Below the pieces are notes generated by a model. The model had not been told where the DNA came from. It searched no databases and saw only the letters and a list, made by a program, of their open reading frames with translations. A DNA stretch of 64,000 bases from Microbacterium oleivorans NBRC 103075 (GTDB lineage Bacteria; Actinomycetota; Actinomycetes; Actinomycetales; Microbacteriaceae), in NCBI RefSeq assembly GCF_001552475.1, contig NZ_BCRG01000002.1, forward strand, positions 124,001 through 188,000, written 5' to 3'. The translations under genes and the position numbers were made by a program. This document shows positions 11,551-19,549 of this stretch, piece by piece; the first letter of the stretch is position 1, and the number at the start of each line of letters is the position of its first letter.

Positions 11551-13058
11551 GCGACATCCTCAAGCTGACCGCGGCCGACCTCGCGGCGAAGCTCCGCTCC
11601 GGTGAGGTCTCGAGCGTCGAGGCCACGCAGGCGCACCTCGATCGAATCGCTGCCGTCGACGGCGACGTCCACGCCTTCCTGCATGTGTCCGACCATGCGG
11701 TCGACGTCGCGGCCGACATCGACCGCCGTCGGGCGGCGGGTGAGGAGCTCGGCGAACTCGCCGGCGTTCCGCTCGCCATCAAGGACGTGCTCGTCACGAC
11801 CGACATGCCCTCCACCAGCGGGTCGAAGATCCTCGAGGGCTACATGTCGCCCTACGACGCGACCGTCGTCGCGCGTGCCCGGGCAGCGGGCCTCGTGCCG
11901 CTCGGCAAGACGAACATGGACGAGTTCGCGATGGGCTCGTCGACCGAGCACTCCGCCTACGGCCCGACCCACAACCCATGGGACCTGGACCGGATCCCCG
12001 GCGGTTCTGGCGGTGGCTCCGCCGCTGCCGTCGCGGCTTTCGAGGCGCCGCTCGCCCTCGGTTCCGACACGGGCGGCTCGATCCGCCAGCCCGCCCACGT
12101 GACCGGCACGGTCGGTATGAAGCCGACCTACGGCGGCGTCAGCCGCTACGGCGCCATCGCCCTGGCATCGAGCCTCGACCAGGTCGGCCCTGTCTCCCGC
12201 ACGGTCCTCGATTCGGCCCTCTTGCACGATGTCATCGGCGGGCACGACCCGCATGACGCGACGTCGCTCACTGACGCGTGGCCCTCGTTCGCCGCGGCCG
12301 CCCGGGAGGGCGCCACCGGCGACGTGCTGAAGGGGCTCAAGGTCGGCGTCATCCGGGAACTCGACGACACCGGCTTCCAGAAGGGTGTCTCGGAGTCGTT
12401 CCGCGCGTCGCTCGCTGCCATGGAAGCGGCCGGCGCCGAGATCGTCGAGGTCAGCGCGCCCCACTTCGAGTACGGCGTCGCCGCTTATTACCTGATCCTT
12501 CCTGCGGAGGCGTCAAGCAACCTGGCGAAGTTCGATTCCGTGCGCTTCGGCATGCGCGTCAACGTTCCCGGCGGCACGGTGGAAGACGTCATGGCCGCCA
12601 CCCGCGACGCCGGGTTCGGCGACGAGGTCAAGCGCCGCGTCATCCTGGGCACTTACGCGCTGTCGGCGGGCTACTACGACGCCTACTACGGCAGTGCGCA
12701 GAAGGTGCGGACGCTGATCCAGCGCGACTTCGACGAGGCGTTCGCCCAGGTCGACGTCATCGCGACGCCGTCGGCGCCCACCACGGCGTTCCGCCTGGGC
12801 GAGAAGCTGAACGACCCGATCCAGATGTACCTCAACGACGTGACGACCATCCCGGTCAACCTCGCGGGCGTCCCCGGGATCTCGATCCCCTCGGGTCTCG
12901 CTGCGGAGGACGGACTGCCCGTCGGCATCCAGTTCGTCGCCCCCGCCCGTGAGGACGCACGTCTGTACCGCGTCGGGGCTGCGCTCGAAGCGCTGCTCGT
13001 CGACAGCTGGGGCGGTCCGATTCTGGACCGCGCCCCGATCCTCGGAGGAGCCCGCTGA
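11547..13058 (+). CDS. gatA: Glu/Asp-tRNA amidotransferase subunit A
   Basis: Amidase subunit (503 residues) that releases ammonia from glutamine to convert misacylated Glu-tRNA-Gln or Asp-tRNA-Asn. The amidase-signature triad is intact: K79, S154 in PGGSGGGS and S178 in DTGGSIRQP. The numbering coincides with that reported for the Staphylococcus enzyme. The residue after S154 is Gly where many homologues have a second Ser. Overlaps gatC by 4 bases and gatB by 1. Confidence 0.97.
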   Translation: MSDILKLTAADLAAKLRSGEVSSVEATQAHLDRIAAVDGDVHAFLHVSDHAVDVAADIDRRRAAGEELGELAGVPLAIKDVLVTTDMPSTSGSKILEGYMSPYDATVVARARAAGLVPLGKTNMDEFAMGSSTEHSAYGPTHNPWDLDRIPGGSGGGSAAAVAAFEAPLALGSDTGGSIRQPAHVTGTVGMKPTYGGVSRYGAIALASSLDQVGPVSRTVLDSALLHDVIGGHDPHDATSLTDAWPSFAAAAREGATGDVLKGLKVGVIRELDDTGFQKGVSESFRASLAAMEAAGAEIVEVSAPHFEYGVAAYYLILPAEASSNLAKFDSVRFGMRVNVPGGTVEDVMAATRDAGFGDEVKRRVILGTYALSAGYYDAYYGSAQKVRTLIQRDFDEAFAQVDVIATPSAPTTAFRLGEKLNDPIQMYLNDVTTIPVNLAGVPGISIPSGLAAEDGLPVGIQFVAPAREDARLYRVGAALEALLVDSWGGPILDRAPILGGAR

Positions 13059-14575
13059 TGGCCAAGGATGCGCTGATGGACTTCGACAAGGCGCTCGAGC
13101 TGTTCGAGCCGGTCCTCGGGTTCGAGGTCCACGTCGAGCTCAACACCCAGACGAAGATGTTCTCGTCCGCCGGAAACCCGGCGAACTCGGCGAACCATGA
13201 CGCCGCGCCGAACACACTCGTCGCCCCGGTCGACATGGGTCTGCCCGGTTCGCTGCCGGTGGTCAACGAGACCGCCGTCCGGTACTCGATCAGCCTGGGC
13301 CTCGCGCTCGGCTGCTCGATCGCGCCGTCGAGCCGGTTCGCGCGGAAGAACTACTTCTACCCCGACCTCGGCAAGAACTATCAGATCTCGCAGTACGACG
13401 AACCGATCGCTTTCGAGGGCAGTGTGGAGATCGAGCTCAAGGGGGGCGACACGATCGTCGTTCCGATCGAGCGGGCGCACATGGAGGAGGATGCCGGCAA
13501 GCTCACCCACATGGGCGGCTCGACCGGACGCATCCAGGGCGCCGAATACTCGCTCGTCGACTACAACCGCGCGGGCGTCCCGCTCGTCGAGATCGTCACG
13601 AAGCCGATCTTCGGCACCGAGCACCGCGCACCCGAGGTCGCCAAGGCCTATGTGGCCGCGATCCGAGACATCGTCCGTTCGCTGGGTATCTCCGAGGCCC
13701 GCATGGAACGCGGGAACCTCCGCTGCGATGCCAACGTCTCGCTTCGCCCGCGTGGGCAGGAGAAGCTCGGTACCCGTACCGAGACGAAGAACGTCAACTC
13801 GATGCGCTCCGTCGAGCGCGCGGTTCGCTACGAGATCCAGCGCCAGGCGGCGATCCTCGCGGGCGGCGGCACGATCACCCAGGAGACCCGGCACTGGCAC
13901 GAGGACACGGGCCGCACCTCCCCGGGGCGCCCGAAGTCGGATGCCGATGACTACCGCTACTTCCCCGAGCCCGACCTCCTGCCGGTGGAGCCCTCGGAGG
14001 AGCTGATCGCGGAGCTCCGTGCGGGGCTTCCCGAAGCGCCCTCGGTGTATCGCCGTCGACTGAAGACCGACTGGGGCTTCACCGACCTGGAGTTCCAGGA
14101 TGTCGCCAACGGCGGCCTGCTCGCCGAGGTCGAGGCGACGATCGCGGCGGGTGCGACGCCCGCATCCGCTCGCAAGTGGTGGACCGGTGAGATCACCCGC
14201 CTGGCGAACGCGCAGGGCACGGAGCCTGCCGCGCTGGTGACGCCCGAGTCGGTGGCTGAGCTGCAGAAGCTGGTGGATGCCGGAACGCTCACCGACAAGC
14301 TGGCCCGTCAGGTGCTCGAGGGCGTCATCGCGGGGGAGGGATCTCCGCAGGAGGTCGTCGATGCCCGCGGTCTCGCCGTCGTCTCGGATGACGGCGCCCT
14401 GATCGCCGCGATCGACGACGCCCTCGCTGCGCAGCCCGATGTGCTCGCGAAGATCCAGGACGGCAAGGTCCAGGCCGCCGGTGCCGTCATCGGCGCCGTG
14501 ATGAAGGCCATGAAGGGCCAGGCGGACGCGGCTCGCGTGCGAGAGCTCATCCTGGAGCGCGCCGGCCAGTCCTGA
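13058..14575 (+). CDS. gatB: Asp/Glu-tRNA amidotransferase subunit B
   Basis: Kinase and tRNA-binding subunit (505 residues) that phosphorylates the misacylated tRNA and accepts ammonia from Gat[15 protein letters not shown] at the start is the family signature. The cradle and helical domains follow, with a C-terminal YqeY-like tail ([29 protein letters not shown]). Start and stop overlap as TGATG with gatA. A strong hairpin follows 11 bases after the stop. Confidence 0.97.
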   Translation: MAKDALMDFDKALELFEPVLGFEVHVELNTQTKMFSSAGNPANSANHDAAPNTLVAPVDMGLPGSLPVVNETAVRYSISLGLALGCSIAPSSRFARKNYFYPDLGKNYQISQYDEPIAFEGSVEIELKGGDTIVVPIERAHMEEDAGKLTHMGGSTGRIQGAEYSLVDYNRAGVPLVEIVTKPIFGTEHRAPEVAKAYVAAIRDIVRSLGISEARMERGNLRCDANVSLRPRGQEKLGTRTETKNVNSMRSVERAVRYEIQRQAAILAGGGTITQETRHWHEDTGRTSPGRPKSDADDYRYFPEPDLLPVEPSEELIAELRAGLPEAPSVYRRRLKTDWGFTDLEFQDVANGGLLAEVEATIAAGATPASARKWWTGEITRLANAQGTEPAALVTPESVAELQKLVDAGTLTDKLARQVLEGVIAGEGSPQEVVDARGLAVVSDDGALIAAIDDALAAQPDVLAKIQDGKVQAAGAVIGAVMKAMKGQADAARVRELILERAGQS

Positions 14576-14586
14576 CCCGTCGTCTC

Positions 14587-14636
14587 ACGATGCCGCCGCA
14601 CTGACCCCGGGACGGGGACGGTGTCGGCGGCATCGT
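14587..14636 (+). terminator. Hairpin terminator of gatCAB
   Basis: ACGATGCCGCCG pairs perfectly with CGGCGGCATCGT (12 bp). The interior adds CAC/GTG with a one-base bulge and CCCC/GGGG. It starts 11 bases after the gatB stop. There is no U-tract, as usual in high-GC actinobacteria. Confidence 0.65.
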
Positions 14637-14637
14637 C

Positions 14638-14643
14638 GACAAT
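14638..14643 (+). promoter_or_regulatory. Possible -10 GACAAT for dinB
   Basis: GACAAT, 6 bases (GGAGGT), then ATG 14650. The GGAGGT touches the start codon, too close for a normal ribosome site, so a leaderless start is the simpler reading. Confidence 0.35.
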
Positions 14644-14649
14644 GGAGGT

Positions 14650-15906
14650 ATGGGACGCGGCGACGGCACGGGACGTATCGTCTCCGCCGACGACGCGGAC
14701 GACACGGGGACCCGCATACTCCACGTCGACATGGACGCGTTCTACGCCGCCGTCGAAGTGCTCTACGACCCGTCACTGGCGGGGAAACCTTTGATCGTCG
14801 GGGGCATGGAGGGCCGAGGCGTCGTGTCCAGTGCGTCCTACGAAGCGCGGCGGTTCGGTGTGCGGTCGGCGATGTCGGTCGGGCGGGCTCTCCAGCTTTG
14901 TCCCCAAGCGATCGTCGTCGTCCCCCGGTTCGAGAGGTACTCGGAGCTGTCCAAGAAGGTCATGGCGATCTTCCGCGACATCACCCCGCTCGTCGAACCG
15001 CTCTCGATCGATGAGGCGTTTCTCGATGTGAGCGGTGCGCGACGCCTGTGGGGGAGCCCGGGCGAGATCGCACGCATGGTGCGACGCCGGGTACTCGAGG
15101 ACACCGGACTGACCTGCAGCGTCGGCGTCGCGGCGACCAAGCACGTCGCGAAGATCGCCTCGACGGTGTCGAAGCCGGACGGTCTGCTGATCGTCAGTGA
15201 GCCGGAGACGCAGGCGTTCCTCGCGGCGCGACCCGTCGGAGCGCTCTGGGGAGTCGGGCCCAAGGCCGTCGAGGCTCTCGAAGCCCGCGGCATCCGGATG
15301 GTCTCCGACATCCTCAACACCCCTCGTGGCGTGCTCGACAGGGCCCTCGGCCCGGCGATGGGCGCGCGAATCTGGCAGTTGGCCCGCGGTATCGATCCAC
15401 GCACCGTCCAGACCGAGCACACGGAGAAGAGCGTCGGACACGAGGAGACGTTCCTCGAGGACGTGTCCGATACGGCGATGCTCCGGAGCGAGTTCCGTCG
15501 CCTCGCCGACCGGGTCGCGTCGCGGCTGCGCGCCGGTGGCTGGGAAGCGCGCACCATCGCGATCAAGGTGCGTTTCGCTGATTTCACAACTCTCTCCCGC
15601 TCCGTGAGCGTTCCGGAACCCACCAACGTGGGACAGCGCATCGGCGACGTCGCCCTGGAACTCTTCGAGAAGATCGACCTTGTGCAACCCATCCGGCTGA
15701 TCGGTGTGCGCGGCGAGAGGCTCACCGGTGACGGGATGGGGGGCCTCGCCCTCTGGGACGACGACGCCGAGTGGCGTCGGGTCGATGCCGCGCTCGACGA
15801 CGCCCGGTCCCGGTTCGGGCGGGGCGCGGTCACCCGCGCGAGCACACTCGGGCCCCGTCGCGACGTCAACGCGCTTCCCACCAACCCGCGGCCCGCCCGC
15901 GACTGA
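14650..15906 (+). CDS. dinB: DNA polymerase IV (Y family)
   Basis: Translesion polymerase of 418 residues. The palm carries D27 in HVDMDAFYAAVE and D121/E122 in SIDEAFLDVSG. YEARRFGVRSAM is the fingers motif, CSVGVAATKHVAKIAS the thumb start, and the little-finger domain covers roughly residues 250-360. There is no C-terminal QLxLF-type beta-clamp motif at the very end, which is Arg/Pro-rich; an internal clamp site was not identified. No LexA-type operator was recognised upstream. Confidence 0.95.
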   Translation: MGRGDGTGRIVSADDADDTGTRILHVDMDAFYAAVEVLYDPSLAGKPLIVGGMEGRGVVSSASYEARRFGVRSAMSVGRALQLCPQAIVVVPRFERYSELSKKVMAIFRDITPLVEPLSIDEAFLDVSGARRLWGSPGEIARMVRRRVLEDTGLTCSVGVAATKHVAKIASTVSKPDGLLIVSEPETQAFLAARPVGALWGVGPKAVEALEARGIRMVSDILNTPRGVLDRALGPAMGARIWQLARGIDPRTVQTEHTEKSVGHEETFLEDVSDTAMLRSEFRRLADRVASRLRAGGWEARTIAIKVRFADFTTLSRSVSVPEPTNVGQRIGDVALELFEKIDLVQPIRLIGVRGERLTGDGMGGLALWDDDAEWRRVDAALDDARSRFGRGAVTRASTLGPRRDVNALPTNPRPARD

Positions 15907-15947
15907 GCGTCTTCGCGCAACCCCCTGTTTTCCGGGAGAGCAGCGGC

Positions 15948-15953
15948 TACCGT
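15948..15953 (+). promoter_or_regulatory. -10 hexamer TACCGT for leaderless GerW-like gene
   Basis: TACCGT, 6 bases, then ATG 15960. Confidence 0.45.
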
Positions 15954-15959
15954 GAACGC

Positions 15960-16280
15960 ATGGCCAACCTCCCCCTTGAACTCGGCAAGCAGTTCGCTTC
16001 GCTCGGCGTCACCACCGTCTACGGCGAGCAGCAAGACGTCGACGGCATCCGCATCGTTCCCGTTGCTCTGACTTGGTCGGGCTTCGGCGCCGGCGAGGAC
16101 CCCTCGGGCGGCACCGGAGGAGGCGGCGGCGGCGCTGCTGTCCCCGTGGGCGCCTACATCCGCAAGGGCGACGACCTCCGCTTCGAGCCGAACCTCGTGT
16201 CGCTCGTAGCCGTCGGGATCCCCTTCGTGTGGGTTGCCGGACGGGCGCTCAGCCGCGTCATCCGTGCTCTCAAGCGCTGA
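15960..16280 (+). CDS. GerW/YtfJ-like protein
   Basis: A 106-residue protein resembling the Spore_YtfJ (GerW) family. An N-terminal SLGVTTVYGEQQDVDGIRIVPVALTW is followed by a Gly-rich loop (GGTGGGGGGAAVPVGAYI) and a C-terminal hydrophobic LVSLVAVGIPFVWVAG. Nothing in the window suggests sporulation, and the family is common in non-sporing actinobacteria; its role there is unknown. The downstream kinase-like gene overlaps its 3' end. Confidence 0.8.
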   Translation: MANLPLELGKQFASLGVTTVYGEQQDVDGIRIVPVALTWSGFGAGEDPSGGTGGGGGGAAVPVGAYIRKGDDLRFEPNLVSLVAVGIPFVWVAGRALSRVIRALKR

Positions 16281-16839
16281 TCCAGCCCTCGCCGCCGCGA
16301 TGGCGGCGGGTGTGGATCAGGTGGCGGATGCCGCCCGTCGAGTCGTCCGCATCCCGACGATCGTCCTCGTGGACGGCCGCTCCGGCGCGGGCAAGTCGAC
16401 GTTCGCCGACCTCCTCTCCGGACGGCTCGGTTTGGCAGCGCTGGTGCGGCTGGATGACGTCTATCCCGGGTGGGACGGATTGACCGCCGGTGCGGAGACT
16501 GTCCGGGAGCGCGTGCTCATTCCTCTCAGAGAAGGCGCTCCCGGTGCATGGCCGACCTGGAACTGGACCGCCGACCGACCATCCGGGCGGGAGCGTCGGG
16601 TGGATCCCGCGCCGATCGTGATCGTCGAGGGCGCGGGCGTCCTCACACCGGCATCCGCTGCTCTGGCCGATGTGACCGTCTGGATGGATGCCCCGCGCGA
16701 CGCGCGACGCTCGCGTGCGCTGGAACGCGACGGCGAGACGTACCGGCCCCACTGGGAACGGTGGGAGCGCCAGGAAGTCGCGCACGTGCGCGAACACGAC
16801 CCGCAGGGGCTGGCGCAGTTCGTGCTCGCGCTTCCCTGA
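16264..16839 (+). CDS. P-loop nucleoside/nucleotide kinase-like protein
   Basis: About 191 residues. Walker A GRSGAGKST has K44, and LVRLDDVYPGWDG resembles the acceptor-binding loop of uridine kinase/AAA_18-type kinases. IVIVEGAGVL is a Walker-B-like strand. The substrate is not assignable. GTG 16264 overlaps the GerW-like gene by 17 bases and suits coupling; an alternative GTG/ATG at 16234 adds ten residues deeper in the overlap. Confidence 0.75.
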   Translation: MLSSADPALAAAMAAGVDQVADAARRVVRIPTIVLVDGRSGAGKSTFADLLSGRLGLAALVRLDDVYPGWDGLTAGAETVRERVLIPLREGAPGAWPTWNWTADRPSGRERRVDPAPIVIVEGAGVLTPASAALADVTVWMDAPRDARRSRALERDGETYRPHWERWERQEVAHVREHDPQGLAQFVLALP

Positions 16840-16854
16840 GGTCGTCTGAGCGCG

Positions 16855-17343
16855 TCAGGCGTCGAGTTCCCGCACGAGCAGGTCGAGTCGGTACCCGATC
16901 CACTCGTACACCCCGAACCGGGCGTCACCGCCGTCTTCCTGTTCCTCGTCGGTGATTCCGAGGCGCTCCGCGAGCACGAGTCGGAGCGCGGCAAGCGTGC
17001 GCAACCATGCGCCGGCGACCTCGGAGGAGAGGTCGACGACGAGGACATCCTCCGCGGATGCGCGATCGAGCTCTGCGAGGTCGAGGTCGATCCCGTCGCG
17101 GCGAAGGGATGCGCGAACTGCGGCCGCATCCGCGGCTCGCCGCGACAGGAGATCGTCCTGAGTCAGCCGACGGAACTCCGTCGCCGCCTCGGCGTCGTCG
17201 GGGTAGGCGTCGGGGACGAGCCGACGCACAGCGGGGTCCGACCCGTCGCGGTCGGCGACGACCTCTTCGAACTGCCCGACCAGGTCGGACAGGTGAGCGG
17301 CCTCGAGAAGCGATAGCTCCATCGTGATGCGGGCACGCATCAT
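16855..17343 (-). CDS. DUF2017 family protein
   Basis: A soluble, helical protein of 162 residues and unknown function, conserved in actinobacteria next to clpS. An acidic N-terminal half (LSDLVGQFEEVVADRD) is followed by a helical region with EVAGAWLRTLAALRLVLAERLGI and the end FGVYEWIGYRLDLLVREL. Its ATG overlaps the clpS stop (ATGA), so it is translated with clpS. This suggests a role with the ClpS/Clp protease (inference). Confidence 0.82.
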   Translation of the reverse strand: MMRARITMELSLLEAAHLSDLVGQFEEVVADRDGSDPAVRRLVPDAYPDDAEAATEFRRLTQDDLLSRRAADAAAVRASLRRDGIDLDLAELDRASAEDVLVVDLSSEVAGAWLRTLAALRLVLAERLGITDEEQEDGGDARFGVYEWIGYRLDLLVRELDA

Positions 17344-17630
17344 GACCCTGCTTCCCGCACGGTCGCCCAGAGGCCGTAGTCGTGCATCACCTGCGTGTGG
17401 AGTTCCATCTGCTCGCGAGACCCCTCGGCGACGACGGCGTGCCCCTCATGGTGCACGGCGAGCATCAGCCGATGAGCCTTGTCCCGCGAATGCCCGAAGT
17501 ACTCCCGGAAGACGTGCTCGACGTAGCTCATCAGATTGACGGGATCGTTCCAGACGACGGTCTGCCACGGTCCTGACGTGGATGCCTGCAGGTCGACCTG
17601 CTCGTCGATCTCGGGCGTGGCGATACTCAT
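17340..17630 (-). CDS. clpS: ATP-dependent Clp protease adaptor ClpS
   Basis: N-degron adaptor of 96 residues that delivers substrates to the Clp unfoldase. WQTVVWNDPVNLMSYVEHVF carries the conserved NDD-type pocket strand as NDP. HHEGHAVVAEGSREQMELH and the MHDYGLWATV end are typical. ATG 17630 overlaps the stop of the metallopeptidase gene (TGATG), and its own stop overlaps the DUF2017 start. A GTG at 17633 is an alternative start. Confidence 0.95.
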   Translation of the reverse strand: MSIATPEIDEQVDLQASTSGPWQTVVWNDPVNLMSYVEHVFREYFGHSRDKAHRLMLAVHHEGHAVVAEGSREQMELHTQVMHDYGLWATVREAGS

Positions 17631-17980
17631 CACGCCCACCCCAGCTCGTGCAGGCGTTCGTCGTCGATGCCGTAGAAGTGCGCGATCTCGTGAACGAGTG
17701 TGGTGTGCACTTCGCCCCGGAGTTCGTCGATGTCGTCGCACGCGTGGAGGTGCGGCTCACGGTAGATCATGATCCGATCGGGCAGATCACCCATGCCGTA
17801 CCGGTCGCGCTCGGTGAGAGCGAGCCCGTCGTACAGGCCGAGCAGATCCAGCGATCCGTCTTCGGGACGGTCCTCCACGACGAAGACGATGTTGTCGAGC
17901 CCTGCCACCATTTCGTCGGGCAGGGCGTCGAGTTCGGACGCCACCAGATCCTCGAATGCCTCGGCATCCATATCGATCAT
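17630..17980 (-). CDS. Zincin-type metallopeptidase family protein
   Basis: A 116-residue single-domain protein of the Zincin_1 (PF06262) type. The metal motif HEIAHFYGIDD (H97, H101, distal D) is complete. FEDLVASELDALP and FVVEDRPEDG are conserved N-terminal features. ATG 17980 has GTGAGG 7 bases upstream; GTG 17986 lies too close to it. First gene of a coupled trio with clpS and DUF2017, 25 bases downstream of tRNA-His and probably co-transcribed with it. Confidence 0.88.
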   Translation of the reverse strand: MIDMDAEAFEDLVASELDALPDEMVAGLDNIVFVVEDRPEDGSLDLLGLYDGLALTERDRYGMGDLPDRIMIYREPHLHACDDIDELRGEVHTTLVHEIAHFYGIDDERLHELGWA

Positions 17981-18005
17981 GACCACGCCTCACGCGGAGA
18001 AGATA

Positions 18006-18082
18006 TGGGGTGAGTAACGGGACTTGAACCCGCGACCCCCTGGACCACAACCAGGTGCTCTACCAACTGAGCTATACCCACC
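18006..18082 (-). tRNA. tRNA-His (GTG)
   Basis: Complete cloverleaf. The acceptor GTGGGTA/TACTCAC includes one G-T pair. The D arm is GCTC/GAGC, the anticodon stem CCTGG/CCAGG with loop TTGTGGT (anticodon GTG), and the T arm GCGGG/CCCGT (one G-T pair) with TTCAAGT. A G at 18082 can serve as G-1 opposite C73, the tRNA-His identity element. CCA is encoded (18006-18008). Confidence 0.95.
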
Positions 18083-18085
18083 ATG

Positions 18086-18101
18086 TGCCCGTCTCCGGGC
18101 A
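18086..18101 (-). terminator. Small hairpin between orn and tRNA-His
   Basis: TGCCCG/CGGGCA with a 4-base loop, 15 bases after the orn stop and just before tRNA-His. It could be a weak terminator for orn or a leader hairpin of the tRNA transcript. Confidence 0.35.
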
Positions 18102-18115
18102 ACCACACCAGTGTA

Positions 18116-18736
18116 TTACAGTCCGGAGGCGAACGAAGACACGGCGGATGCCGCGGCGGTTCGCGCGTCGTCACTGGACGGGCCGGGCGCGTCGACGAAG
18201 ACCGTCTCGCGGTAGTACGCGAGCTCCCGGACGCTCTCGCGGATATCGGCCAGGGCGCGGTGCCCGCCATCCTTCGCCGGCGCGTTGAAGTAGGCGCGGG
18301 GGTACCAGCGACGAGCCAGCTCCTTCACGCTGGAGACGTCGACATTGCGGTAGTGGAGCCACCGGTCGACACGCGGCATGTAGCGCGCGAGGAACATGCG
18401 ATCGGTGCCGATGGTGTTGCCCGCCAGTGGCGCCTTGCCCTCGGGCACGAACCGCTGAATGTACTCGAGCACCTGGAATTCGGCGTCCGCGAGGCTCACA
18501 CCGTTCGGGATCTCGTCGAGCAGCCCGGAGCTCTCGTGCATCTTGGTGACGAAGTCATTCATGTGATCGAGAGCCGAGGCGTCGGGCTTGATGACGATCT
18601 GGAATCCCGGGTCGAGGACGTTCAGCTCGAAGTCGGTGATGACGACGGCGACCTCCACGAGTTCGTCGACGGACAGGTCGAGGCCCGTCATCTCACAGTC
18701 GATCCAGACGAGGCGGTCGTTCTCAGCGGCTGACAC
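18116..18736 (-). CDS. orn: Oligoribonuclease
   Basis: DEDDh 3'-5' exonuclease (206 residues) that degrades di- to pentaribonucleotides to mononucleotides. The motifs are [10 protein letters not shown] (D, E), the central [32 protein letters not shown] and a C-terminal [10 protein letters not shown] (H and D). GTG 18736 is chosen because GGAGGAG stands 5 bases upstream; an ATG at 18751 lies before that site. Confidence 0.96.
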   Translation of the reverse strand: MSAAENDRLVWIDCEMTGLDLSVDELVEVAVVITDFELNVLDPGFQIVIKPDASALDHMNDFVTKMHESSGLLDEIPNGVSLADAEFQVLEYIQRFVPEGKAPLAGNTIGTDRMFLARYMPRVDRWLHYRNVDVSSVKELARRWYPRAYFNAPAKDGGHRALADIRESVRELAYYRETVFVDAPGPSSDDARTAAASAVSSFASGL

Positions 18737-18753
18737 GTGGTCTCCTCCCACAG

Positions 18754-18777
18754 GAGTCGTCGCGCTCGCGACGACTC
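18754..18777 (-). terminator. Terminator hairpin of tRNA-Arg
   Basis: GAGTCGTCGCG pairs perfectly with CGCGACGACTC (11 bp, 2-base loop). It lies 4 bases after the tRNA-Arg 3' end and before the orn ribosome site. Confidence 0.65.
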
Positions 18778-18781
18778 GGAG

Positions 18782-18854
18782 CCCCTCCAGAGGGATTCGA
18801 ACCCCCGACCTGGCGGGTAGAAACCGCTCGCTCTATCCACTGAGCTATGGAGGG
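18782..18854 (-). tRNA. tRNA-Arg (TCT)
   Basis: Acceptor CCCTCCA/TGGAGGG, D arm GCTC/GAGC, anticodon stem AGCGG/CCGCC (one A-C mismatch at 27-43), loop TTTCTAC with anticodon TCT, T arm GGGGG/CCCTC with loop TTCGAAT, discriminator G73. CCA is not encoded. It reads AGA, a very rare codon in this GC-rich genome. Confidence 0.93.
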
Positions 18855-18880
18855 AAGGATGCTCGCTCCCAGGCTACCGC

Positions 18881-19489
18881 TCAGACCGCGATGGTCGCCT
18901 TGCGGACGCGCTGCGCGCGCAGCCGCGCGGACAGATCGAGGGCGAGGTGGACACCGGGGCCGATGAGGACCGCGAAGAGGACCGTGCCGAGCCCGACCGT
19001 GCCGCCGAGAAGCCACCCGGTGACGAGGACGCTTCCCTCGACCGCGAAACGACATACCCAGATGGGCCAGCCGAACCGTGCGTGCAGTCCCGTCATGAGG
19101 CCATCCCGGGGACCCGGGCCGAGATCCGCACCGAGATAGATGGCGGATGCCGCCGCGATGAGCGCGATCCCGAGGAGGAACACGACGACGCCCCAGAGGT
19201 AGTTCTCCACTGGCGGGATCACCGCGAGGGCCCCCTGCATGACCGTTCCGACGAGGAGGATGTTCGCGACCGTCCCGATGCCGGGTCGCTGTCGCAGCGG
19301 GATCCACGCGAGGAGCACGAGCGCTCCGGTGATCACGACGATCCAGCCGATCCCGATGCCCGTCTGCAGCGAGAGACCCTCGGCGAGGACCGTCCAAGGG
19401 TCGAGGCCGATGCCTGCCTGGACGAGCACGGCGCACCCGATGCCGAACAAGGCGAGGCCGACGACGAGACGGATGAGGCGGAGAAGCAT
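18881..19489 (-). CDS. YczE/YitT-type integral membrane protein
   Basis: A 202-residue membrane protein with about five hydrophobic segments starting at residue 3 (LRLIRLVVGLALFGIGCAVL). The family signatures are VQAGIGLDPWTVLAEGL and YLGADLGPGPRDGLMTGL. The transported or sensed molecule is unknown. It is divergent from a MocR-type regulator, a pairing known for yczE and yczR, so it is probably the regulator's target. GGGG sits a few bases before the ATG. Confidence 0.85.
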   Translation of the reverse strand: MLLRLIRLVVGLALFGIGCAVLVQAGIGLDPWTVLAEGLSLQTGIGIGWIVVITGALVLLAWIPLRQRPGIGTVANILLVGTVMQGALAVIPPVENYLWGVVVFLLGIALIAAASAIYLGADLGPGPRDGLMTGLHARFGWPIWVCRFAVEGSVLVTGWLLGGTVGLGTVLFAVLIGPGVHLALDLSARLRAQRVRKATIAV

Positions 19490-19508
19490 GACCCCATTCC
19501 ACCGTACG

Positions 19509-19533
19509 ATTGGCCTCCTGTATGCAGTCCAAT
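19509..19533. promoter_or_regulatory. Candidate MocR operator between yczE-like gene and regulator
   Basis: ATTGG, 15 bases, CCAAT: an inverted repeat centred in the 60-base divergent promoter region. AT-richer than its surroundings. Assignment to the MocR protein is inference. Confidence 0.35.
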
Positions 19534-19549
19534 CTCGGAAAGGTGGACC

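Noticed and set aside
15960..16280. Evidence for sporulation from the GerW/YtfJ-like gene
   Set aside because: No other sporulation gene is visible and the family occurs in non-sporing actinobacteria.
18782..18854. tRNA-Arg as a possible pseudogene because of an A-C pair at the end of the anticodon stem
   Set aside because: All other stems and invariant bases are intact and a terminator follows; one terminal mismatch is tolerated.
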